From CAYFJO01 sp964343305 (GTDB lineage: Bacteria; Planctomycetota; Planctomycetia; Pirellulales; Pirellulaceae): 5,582 nt of DNA. This document shows, one piece after another, positions 1-5,582 of the stretch (position 1 is the stretch's first letter; each line of letters starts with the position of its first letter). The translations under genes were made by a program, and so were the position numbers. The stretch is taken from positions 1-5,582 of the forward strand of contig CAYFJO010000625.1 in NCBI GenBank assembly GCA_964343305.1, written 5' to 3'. The notes beneath the pieces are model-generated. The model saw only the letters and a program-made list of their open reading frames with translations. It ran no database searches and was not told the origin of the DNA.

Positions 1-1095
1 AGCCACACCGAATATATCGATGGAATTCGAGTCATTCGCGTTTGGACGTTTTTGGCTGCAAATGCTGGTAGCCTGAAACGTATTCTGAATTACGTTTCGT
101 ACATGGTTTCCGCGTGTTTGGAAGCCGTTCAACTCCGTCGCGCCGACGTCGTGATCGCAACCTCACCTCAGTTCTTCTGCGGCTGGGCTGGCGTCCTTGT
201 TTCTCGAATTTGCCGGATCCCCTTTGTCCTCGAGGTACGTGACATCTGGCCGGAGTCGATCAAGACTGTTGGCGCAATGAAGAACTCCATTTTGTTGGCC
301 ACCCTCGGAAAAATGGAAAAGTGGATGTACCGTTCGGCCCATCAAATTGTGACGGTCGGTGAGGGGTATCGCGAAAACATTGGTTCCAAGATTGACGAAA
401 ACGTCCGCATTTCGGTCGTTACCAATGGTGTCGATCTAGACCACTTTTCGCCAACCGAACCTGACGGCGACTTTCTGAAGGAGTGGAATTTGGAAGGCAA
501 GTTTGTCTGCTCGTATGTAGGGACGATCGGAATGGCGCACGGTTTGGACGTCGTCGTTCATGCAGCGAAACTTTTGCAACAACGGAATCGTCAAGACGTC
601 GTGTTTTGTCTCATTGGTGATGGTGCCGAACGTGAGCAACTCGAACAACTTGCTCAAAAGATGGGCGTCAGTGACCTTGTTGTTTTCACTGGTCGTCAGT
701 CAAAACAACGAATCCCTCAAATCCTTGCCAGCAGTGACACCGTCTTGGTCCACTTGAAAAAATGTGAGTTGTTTCAGTCCGTCATTCCCTCAAAGATCTT
801 TGAAGCGATGGCCATGCAACGGCCTATTGTTATGGGTGTCGAGGGAGAATCGCGACAAATCGTTCGCCGTGCAAATGCAGCGATCGACACCGAACCGGAC
901 TGCCCAGAGTCTCTGGCAACGGCCGTTATGAATCTCGTCGAGGATCAAGAACTTTGCGAACAACTTGGCAAAAATGGCCGAGCATTTGTTCAACAACATT
1001 ATTCACGTAATGTGTTGGCCGAGAGGATGTTGGAAGTCGTAAAGGAAACAGCGAAGCCAAATCCATGCCCGCAAGTTGCGCCTTCGAATCGATGA
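1..1095 (+). CDS. Glycosyltransferase family 4, WbuB/WcaI type (5'-truncated by window edge)
   Basis: The frame is open from base 1, so this is the C-terminal 364 residues of a longer protein. A TTG at base 52 is only an internal codon, because family-typical sequence (EYIDGIRVIRVWTF) precedes it. The family is usually about 400 residues, so perhaps 60-80 are missing. Numbering from base 1, the GT-B signatures are ATSPQFFCGWAG (53-64), VRDIWPES (79-86) at the end of the acceptor domain, VVTNGVDLDHFSP (139-151) in the interdomain linker, YVGTIGMAHGLD (172-183) opening the donor domain, LIGDGAERE (204-212), FTGRQSKQ (229-236) and PSKIFEAMA (263-271). The Glu of FEAM is the expected nucleotide-sugar contact. 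The first Glu of the EX7E pattern is absent, as I recall for this subfamily. Such enzymes transfer a sugar from a nucleotide sugar to a lipid-linked or polysaccharide acceptor at the cytoplasmic membrane face, in exopolysaccharide or O-antigen synthesis. No membrane span is seen in this part. The exact sugar cannot be read from sequence. It converges with the next gene across 27 bp. Confidence 0.93.
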   Translation, partial: SHTEYIDGIRVIRVWTFLAANAGSLKRILNYVSYMVSACLEAVQLRRADVVIATSPQFFCGWAGVLVSRICRIPFVLEVRDIWPESIKTVGAMKNSILLATLGKMEKWMYRSAHQIVTVGEGYRENIGSKIDENVRISVVTNGVDLDHFSPTEPDGDFLKEWNLEGKFVCSYVGTIGMAHGLDVVVHAAKLLQQRNRQDVVFCLIGDGAEREQLEQLAQKMGVSDLVVFTGRQSKQRIPQILASSDTVLVHLKKCELFQSVIPSKIFEAMAMQRPIVMGVEGESRQIVRRANAAIDTEPDCPESLATAVMNLVEDQELCEQLGKNGRAFVQQHYSRNVLAERMLEVVKETAKPNPCPQVAPSNR

Positions 1096-1120
1096 GAATC
1101 CACGTGCCGTGGCAAAATTC
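1096..1120. terminator. Possible bidirectional terminator hairpin in the convergent gap
   Basis: Directly after the TGA stop of the glycosyltransferase, GAATCCACG pairs with CGTGG...ATTC around a TGC loop. The 5-bp core CCACG/CGTGG is perfect, and GAAT/ATTC extends it after a CAAA bulge on one side. It fills nearly the whole gap between two convergent genes, where a shared terminator would be placed. There is no U-tract on either strand, so a factor-independent terminator is doubtful and the match may be chance. Confidence 0.3.
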
Positions 1121-1122
1121 CG

Positions 1123-4110
1123 CTAATTAGGTGGAAGCGCATTGTTTGGATTGCAATAGGCTTCAAGTTCATGAACGTAGAGGGGTAGTCTGCTGTTGCG
1201 AACACCGAGTCCGCGAAGGCGGATGTATTTTACCCCCCGCGCCGGAAACTTAATCACTTGCCAACTCTCTCCCTCGTCCCCCTCTTTGCTGCGGTCTACA
1301 AGACTGCGAAAGAACTTGCCATCCACGGATGTCTCAACTGTGTATTTGTAACGGCAATTCTCTGAATCGTAAAAGCGCATACGGATTTCGCGTAACGAGC
1401 ATACCTCGTACAATTCGACCACCCATTCACACGGCCAGGCGCTCGCGGCAGCGTATTTATCACGGCTCGTCGAATCACCGTCGATCAAACACTGCGGCTT
1501 ATAGTTGCAACCATAGACTCGACTGCCCCGCGAAACGAGTGCAACATCTCCATCGCTGATGGCCCCACGTTCAAAAAAGTGGCTTAGTTGAGCATCCAAC
1601 GCGTCTCGCGGTGCGCCTTTAGTTTTTGAAACGATCGGATCAATCCGTCCCACAACATAGTCTTTTATTCGCGCTTTGGAAAAGCGGTCGTCTTCGCCCT
1701 CATAAACGGCAGCCCAATTCTGACAAAGTTGAACATATTCGTCGTTCGTACTCGGTTTCTCAAGTTCCATCTTCGCCACATGACTTAATTTGTCATCTGA
1801 CGAACGCGCAAGGTGGGGCAGCCCCGTTTCCCAGTCGCCGCGAATAAAACAGGAATATCTGCCGAGAACTAAATTGGCTTCTGGATCGTCCGGCTGTGCT
1901 TCCAGGGTTTGTTGCGCTTCTTGAACTTTCGCAATCCACTTCTCTAACTCGCCCACGAAGGCTTGTTTTTGTTGGATGGTCGCACGCAATTCTGCGTCCT
2001 TTAATCTCGCAACCATCGTCAAGGCCATTCTTAGTAGTTGAGTAGTGTCCTCAATTCGACTCTCACCGATCGCCTCGTCGGACGCCTGAATGATCTCCAG
2101 AACAATTTGGCGACGCTCGTCAACCGACCGAGCCTTGGCAACGCGTCGTTGTACCGCCGCAATTTTCAGCGGTGAAGTTGCGACGCCCATTTCGTCGAGC
2201 GATTCCACCGCTTGCTGCGCGAGATCATAATCGTCGCTTTCAAGTGCCTGGGCATGGGCGTGAACGAGAAACAAAAACGCAATGCTTGGATAGGACTTGA
2301 TGTCGGCCGATGTCTGTATCAACCCGAGTGCGTCGCCTGCCCCGCTACGGGACCGTGAATCAACATAGTCCTCTTTGAGCATCTCTCGAAGTAATGATTT
2401 GGCGCTACTTTGCACCGATCGAGCTTTCGTGGACGGACCAAGTTGGGAGAACCAGAGCAGCGCACGGATTGAATATGCCTTAAATGCGGGATCGGACTGC
2501 GACAAGTCGTACCACTGGTTAGCAAGCCCCATTCTTTCTTTGGAATCTTGTGGCGCAGAAAGGTCGAGCGCGGCCAATTCGGCCACTGCCGCATTGTCGC
2601 CATTTACCAGTCGCGCCAAGCCTGTCTTGAAGTCACCTAAGACGAGGCAATCGTAGTGTCCCAAGACAAGATTGGACTTTGGATCGTCGGGCGAATTCTC
2701 GATCGTTTCGTTCGCCGATATAACTGCACCAGTGAATTGGGTAGTCAATTGCCGAGACATGTACGACAAAACTCGAGTCCGAAGTTGCAACCGAGGATCT
2801 TCAAATCGCGCCGCCAGTTTTTCCGCCGCTGTAGAAATCGTGGAAATGTTTTTTAGTTGACGGTTCTTGAACAGTTCGTCCGCTTTTTTCAACATTTCTT
2901 CCAACATGCGACGTGCTTCGAAATTGGGCTTCAGCATCTCCGCTAGTTGCGTGTACATGTGCGCCGTTAGATCCCCTTCATCCATCTCGTATCCGGCCAC
3001 GATTTGCCCAATCGCCTGCTTGGCTAAAGCGGCATCGCCGCATGCCAACGCGTGGTCGTAGGCACCCCGAAGTATTACAAAACGTTCGACTTCATCTGGA
3101 TGCTCTTTTTCCGCGTCTAACAATTTTCTCGCTCGCTCGCCATGCTCATCGGGGCCGTTCGCCTCGACATCGAGGATGTCTTTCAATCGTTGACGGGCGT
3201 CGTTTTGGGCTGCCGGCAATGGAACTTGCTGTCGCTTCAATGGCAAAGGCTGCGCGACGTGCGGCGGGTCTTCTGCGCCTTGGTTCGTGGAATCGTCATT
3301 AGTTGTTGGACTGTCAGAATCTGGGTCTTCTTTTGGCAAACCAGTTGTATGATTCACGTTATCGTTAGTCGCCGGCGTCGTATTAGTGCTCTCGTTATTC
3401 GTGAAGTTTCCCGCGTTTGATGTCGCATCTAATTCCTCGCCATCATCCTTCTTTTCCGATGGGTTGTTGACATTGACGTTCGACGGACTTGTGCCGATGG
3501 GTAATGACGCGTCATCCTTCTCAGTGCCCGTCGGCTTGGTTTGGTTGTTTTCAGTATTTGTTACGACTGGGTCGGCAGACGACTGCGACATGACGAAAAT
3601 GATGATCACAACGACCACGAGCATTACGCCCCCGATGCTTCCCGCAATGATCATTTTGGGGTTGGTTGTCGATGGTTCTTGTCGAGGCACGGTGTGAGGT
3701 TTCGGTTCAATTTGAATCGAGGGCATTGCTGCCGGTTGTGAAGTCGACGCTACCTGTTGTGAAGTCGAATTCGGTGTTGTCCGTTGAGGAGATGATTTCT
3801 GTGGAGGCTTCGCAGGTTTTGGCGATTTCGCACGAAGCTTTTGGTCGTACGTGGACTTCTTATTCGAATCAAGTAGACACAACCGGGCTTCAGCCATTTG
3901 GTTGAGTAATTGCTCGGCCAGTGCAGCGCGCTGGCCCGTCGCGCACGTGTGGAGATATGCCATCTGCTTGTTGGCTTGGGCATCAATTACTTCCGCATCG
4001 CTTTCGAACAACTCGATGCCCAACAATCGATAATGATTTGGCGGCTGATCCTTAGGTGAAATGCCCAGCCACTTGCGGTACGGGTCAAATTGAGTGCTGT
4101 TTTCTGCCAT
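1123..4110 (-). CDS. Membrane protein: DnaJ-like domain, TM helix, two tandem helical modules, discoidin-like domain
   Basis: A 995-residue protein of unknown function with a planctomycete-type architecture. Residues 8-92 resemble a J-domain (HYRLLGI at 26-32, LLDSNKKSTYD at 80-89), but HPD is replaced by HTC near 54-56, so Hsp70 stimulation is not expected. Residues 93-152 are a Pro/Ser/Thr/Lys linker. Residues 153-175 form one hydrophobic span (IIAGSIGGVMLVVVVIIIFV). Basic residues before it and Asp/Asn/Thr-rich sequence after it suggest N-in, C-out topology. Residues 176-302 are low-complexity linker. Residues about 303-565 and 566-835 are two copies of a helical module. Residues about 849-987 match the F5/8 type C fold (LIDGDSTS, WVVELYEVCSLREIRMRF, YTVETSVDGKFF, KYIRLRG, HELEAY) and carry six cysteines (868, 874, 894, 904, 919, 986). 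Such domains often bind glycans, so surface or periplasmic polysaccharide binding is a reasonable inference. The ATG at 4110 is chosen because the family N-terminus begins a few residues later. Upstream AAGTAAG is at best a weak ribosome site. Confidence 0.9.
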   Translation of the reverse strand: MAENSTQFDPYRKWLGISPKDQPPNHYRLLGIELFESDAEVIDAQANKQMAYLHTCATGQRAALAEQLLNQMAEARLCLLDSNKKSTYDQKLRAKSPKPAKPPQKSSPQRTTPNSTSQQVASTSQPAAMPSIQIEPKPHTVPRQEPSTTNPKMIIAGSIGGVMLVVVVIIIFVMSQSSADPVVTNTENNQTKPTGTEKDDASLPIGTSPSNVNVNNPSEKKDDGEELDATSNAGNFTNNESTNTTPATNDNVNHTTGLPKEDPDSDSPTTNDDSTNQGAEDPPHVAQPLPLKRQQVPLPAAQNDARQRLKDILDVEANGPDEHGERARKLLDAEKEHPDEVERFVILRGAYDHALACGDAALAKQAIGQIVAGYEMDEGDLTAHMYTQLAEMLKPNFEARRMLEEMLKKADELFKNRQLKNISTISTAAEKLAARFEDPRLQLRTRVLSYMSRQLTTQFTGAVISANETIENSPDDPKSNLVLGHYDCLVLGDFKTGLARLVNGDNAAVAELAALDLSAPQDSKERMGLANQWYDLSQSDPAFKAYSIRALLWFSQLGPSTKARSVQSSAKSLLREMLKEDYVDSRSRSGAGDALGLIQTSADIKSYPSIAFLFLVHAHAQALESDDYDLAQQAVESLDEMGVATSPLKIAAVQRRVAKARSVDERRQIVLEIIQASDEAIGESRIEDTTQLLRMALTMVARLKDAELRATIQQKQAFVGELEKWIAKVQEAQQTLEAQPDDPEANLVLGRYSCFIRGDWETGLPHLARSSDDKLSHVAKMELEKPSTNDEYVQLCQNWAAVYEGEDDRFSKARIKDYVVGRIDPIVSKTKGAPRDALDAQLSHFFERGAISDGDVALVSRGSRVYGCNYKPQCLIDGDSTSRDKYAAASAWPCEWVVELYEVCSLREIRMRFYDSENCRYKYTVETSVDGKFFRSLVDRSKEGDEGESWQVIKFPARGVKYIRLRGLGVRNSRLPLYVHELEAYCNPNNALPPN
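1606..2415 (-). repeat. Second copy (unit B) of the tandem helical module
   Basis: Encodes residues about 566-835. It holds PDDPEANLVLGRYSC (740-754) and GDWETGLPHL (758-767), the best-preserved family signature, followed by the Trp of LCQNWAAVY. Its first half (FLFLVHAHAQALESDDYDL, 612-630) lines up with residues 344-362 of unit A. Boundaries are approximate, read by eye from the spacing of matching motifs (offset about 266-268 residues). Confidence 0.75.
2416..3204 (-). repeat. First copy (unit A) of the tandem helical module
   Basis: Encodes residues about 303-565. It holds FVILRGAYDHALACGDAAL (344-362), a helical stretch to about 460, PDDPKSNLVLGHYDC (474-488), GDFKTGLARL (492-501) and the Trp/Tyr-rich NQWYDLSQSDPAFKAYSIRA. 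Over residues 471-520 against 737-786 I count 21 identities in 50 positions without gaps, so the two units share ancestry. The DNA has diverged well beyond a recent duplication. Confidence 0.75.
3735..3768 (-). repeat. Short in-frame direct repeat, 13 bp with 21-bp period
   Basis: GTTGTGAAGTCGA (plus-strand reading) occurs at 3735-3747 and exactly again at 3756-3768. The 21-bp spacing is seven codons, and the two copies encode STSQQ and STSQP in the Pro/Ser/Thr linker before the transmembrane helix. This fits slippage-type growth of a disordered linker. Confidence 0.6.
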
Positions 4111-4181
4111 GACTTACTTTGGTGCTGGACTGGCAAGTACAGATGAATTCGGCAAATGTCCTTTGATTTTGACGAGTTAAC

Positions 4182-4211
4182 ATTTTAGACCAAATCGACG
4201 AATCCTGCCAA
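4182..4211 (-). promoter_or_regulatory. Candidate sigma-70-like promoter of the 995-residue membrane protein gene
   Basis: On the minus strand, TTGGCA (4211-4206, one mismatch to TTGACA) is followed after 18 bases by TAAAAT (4187-4182, one mismatch to TATAAT). This would start transcription near 4175 and leave a leader of about 65 bases before the ATG at 4110. The location in an AT-richer stretch upstream of the gene is right. Planctomycete promoter rules are poorly known, so this is a consensus match only. Confidence 0.4.
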
Positions 4212-5018
4212 TCATGTAAACCTCGTATTTTCATGGTGCTGCTCTATCAAGGGATTCCTGGGAACTACAATAGAATACTCATAATCCCTTCCTACACGCC
4301 TCTAATGTCAATGGCAGCCAGTTTTTCAGGGTTCGAATAGATCACTTTGATGCCAGTGTACTTGAATCCCAAATAGAGCGACTTAAGCAGTCACTCAATC
4401 TCGCTTGCGTCGTTGGGACCCGACCTAATTTAATGAAGATAGCGCCGTCGCTGCGCGCCTTGAGCCAATATCCTCACGTCCAGGCAACCCTGGTTCGCAC
4501 CTTTCGCGAGCGCTTTCAATTCGGGCAGCGCACACTGATTACCAAGTGGTCGCACGTTGTTTCAGGGCGACCGAACAATCGGTGTAGTTGTCCTCGCTGG
4601 CCAGATTCCACATCGCTCGGCCAATGCAGCTTGGTCAGCAGCGATTTCTGGATTCGATCGATCCGCGCTTGCGAGAGCTGCAAGTTCCAGGCCGAACCAT
4701 GACTCAAATGCGTGATTCCGCTTGCCGTTGGATCGTGGTAAACCGTGCGCCTTCATTGATGAGTGCCGTGGCCAGTGTGGGATTGTAACGACGTAGCCGG
4801 GCTGACATAGACAAACCCCGCCGCGACCGCATGACAAAACTGCTGGTCGCGCTCGCGCTGCGATGCCGGCGGGCCGCGCGTGGCTCGCTGGCGGATTGAC
4901 GACTTTGTGAACCGTGGGCTAATGCGGCTGATCAGCTTTGAAACGCGATCTATGCAGTCTGAGGAACTTCGGTGCGGTCAATTGCGTGGGATGGTCGGGA
5001 GATCGCCCCACAACGAGT
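4212..5018. other. Gap without an intact gene; broken frames and patchy base composition
   Basis: No reading frame here has recognisable domains, a plausible start and a ribosome site. The least interrupted frame is on the minus strand: open from about 4837 to a stop at 4562, then continuing in phase with stops only at 4430-4432, 4391-4393 and 4292-4294. Its last piece (LKSLYLGFKYTGIKVIYSN and onward to 4295) looks protein-like. In another minus frame, 4704-4799 encodes TLATALINEGARFTTIQ, which recalls a tyrosine recombinase C-terminus. Composition varies: 4861-4900 is about 78% G+C, 4261-4300 about 43%. I read this as decayed or repeat-derived DNA, without naming the source. No tRNA, rRNA or CRISPR array was seen. 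Confidence 0.5.
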
Positions 5019-5088
5019 AAATCGCCACGAAAAGCACAAAAATACATGAGAAAGTTTTCGTGTGCTTTTGTGATTCTTGTGGCAATCT
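5019..5088. repeat. Loop-less imperfect palindrome (about 35-bp arms), REP-like or terminator element
   Basis: The left arm 5024-5053 (starting GCCACGAAAAGCACAAAAAT) and the reverse complement of the right arm 5054-5083 (starting GCCACAAGAATCACAAAAGC) agree at 22 of 30 positions with no gap and no central spacer. Several mismatches would be G-U pairs in RNA, and the match runs a few bases further out on each side. It begins 38 bp beyond the dnaE2 stop codon, so the dnaE2 transcript would fold into a long hairpin here. No U-tract follows, so it is not a classical intrinsic terminator. I recall similar 'CACAAAA-CAC-CGAAAA' palindromes scattered between planctomycete genes, but could not check this. 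Confidence 0.6.
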
Positions 5089-5126
5089 GTGGGTGCACTG
5101 TGGACCATGACGCGTCAGTCGAATTC

Positions 5127-5582
5127 TTAATGGAAATCTCGCGACGTGGTGTGGAGGCCTTGAAGTTGTGGTTCGAAGTCGACAGCCTTTTGAACCGCGA
5201 CGTGGATGATGTCGCCTTCGCGTTGTAGTTTTCCGGTGACGAGCCACAGGTTTGAATGCCGCAAGACGTGGGCATATTTGTCCCAGGTTTGTTTGAAGAT
5301 GACCAGATTGGCGAAGCCGGTTTCGTCTTCCATCGTGGCGAAGGTGACGCCTTTGGCGGTGCTGGGGCGTTGGCGGCCGGTGATGAGGCCGGCGATGCGG
5401 ACCGTTTGGCCGTTTTTTAACTCTGTCAGGTCACTGGATCGGAACGTGTTCAAGCGGTTGAGTTCTTCGCGTAAAAACGACATCGGGTGTTCGCGCAAGG
5501 TGAGGCCCGTCACCGCGTAGTCGTCGCAGACTTCGTGCCACAACGGACGCTGGGGCAACGCGGTCGCGGGTTCGTCGTGGTC
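5127..5582 (-). CDS. dnaE2: Error-prone DNA polymerase DnaE2/ImuC, C-terminal part (cut by window edge)
   Basis: The frame is open to the right edge and gives the last 151 residues; the polymerase core and PHP domain, roughly 900 or more residues, lie outside. Numbering from the edge, DDYAVTGLTLREHPMSFLRE (20-39) is the family's '-Y--TGLSLR-HP--FLR' motif. Residues about 61-136 form the OB-fold region with VRIAGLITGRQRPSTAKGV (61-79), FATMEDETGFANLVIF (81-96) and GKLQREGDIIHVAV (117-130). The protein ends in SRDFH, which is typical of full-length DnaE2. The family replaces the replicative polymerase at lesions, working with ImuB (and ImuA) during SOS-induced translesion synthesis and mutagenesis in the cytoplasm. 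The partners, usually upstream in the same operon, would lie to the right of the window. The TTG codon at 5558 is internal, not a start. The gene appears to be last in its transcription unit, followed by the palindrome at 5019-5088. Confidence 0.93.
   Translation of the reverse strand, partial: DHDEPATALPQRPLWHEVCDDYAVTGLTLREHPMSFLREELNRLNTFRSSDLTELKNGQTVRIAGLITGRQRPSTAKGVTFATMEDETGFANLVIFKQTWDKYAHVLRHSNLWLVTGKLQREGDIIHVAVQKAVDFEPQLQGLHTTSRDFH

Noticed and set aside
2913..3302. Plus-strand frame of 129 codons inside the long minus-strand gene
   Set aside because: It is a shadow of the membrane protein gene, which has clear domain similarity on the other strand; the translation is Arg/His/Pro-rich nonsense.
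3504..3515. 12-bp palindrome ATGACGCGTCAT, similar to TGACGCGTCA at 5108-5117
   Set aside because: The first lies inside the coding linker of the membrane protein and the second just beyond dnaE2. Two such short palindromes can arise by chance, and neither sits at a promoter.
4325..4350. GGGTTCGAAT, which resembles a tRNA T-arm
   Set aside because: The flanking bases do not form the 5-bp T-stem, and no acceptor, D or anticodon stems can be placed around it.
4433..4702. Plus-strand frame of 89 codons (MKIAPSLRALSQ...)
   Set aside because: No ribosome site, no recognisable motif, and irregular Cys/Arg/Ser-rich composition. Frames of this length are expected by chance here.
5047..5228. Plus-strand frame starting MRKFSCAFVILVAICGCTV, which looks like a lipoprotein signal peptide
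   Set aside because: The first residues fall in the palindrome at 5019-5088 and the rest runs antisense through the conserved 3' end of dnaE2. There is no ribosome site, and the remainder shows no domain.
4919..5275. Minus-strand frame of 118 codons overlapping the dnaE2 end
   Set aside because: It is the dnaE2 coding sequence read in another phase plus the palindrome; its composition is unlike a protein and the known dnaE2 frame explains the region.

Overview
The window looks like chromosomal DNA of a planctomycete, probably of the Pirellulaceae type. The strongest reason is the long central minus-strand gene. It starts with the 'FDPY-KWLGI-PKDQPPNHYRLLGI' type of N-terminus that I know from many planctomycete proteins, and it carries two copies of a helical module ('LVLG-Y-C---GDWE-GLP-L') that is also common in that phylum. 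G+C is moderate, Shine-Dalgarno signals are weak, and intergenic space is wide. All of this fits, but the assignment is from memory of the families and not from a search.

Layout. (1) Bases 1-1095, plus strand: the 3' part of a family-4 glycosyltransferase of the WbuB/WcaI type. Its N-terminus lies left of the window, where an exopolysaccharide or cell-envelope sugar cluster can be expected. (2) Bases 1096-1122: a 27-bp convergent gap holding a small inverted repeat. (3) Bases 1123-4110, minus strand: a 995-residue single-span membrane protein. It has a cytoplasmic DnaJ-like domain without HPD, one transmembrane helix, a Thr/Asn/Asp-rich linker, two tandem helical modules and a C-terminal F5/8-type (discoidin-like) domain. 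A sigma-70-like promoter candidate lies about 70 bp upstream. (4) Bases 4111-5126: about 1 kb without a credible intact gene. It holds patches of unlike base composition, a mostly open but broken minus-strand frame, and a loop-less imperfect palindrome of about 70 bp next to dnaE2. (5) Bases 5127-5582, minus strand: the 3' end of an error-prone DNA polymerase gene (dnaE2/imuC), encoding the C-terminal OB-fold region and the terminal SRDFH.

The three genes do not form one operon. The glycosyltransferase converges on the J-like gene. The two minus-strand genes point the same way but are 1 kb apart, with a palindrome and a separate promoter candidate between them. The functions also look unrelated: envelope polysaccharide synthesis, a planctomycete-specific envelope protein, and SOS translesion synthesis. 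The least described part is the J-like/transmembrane/duplicated-module/discoidin protein. The most puzzling non-coding part is the 4.2-5.1 kb gap.
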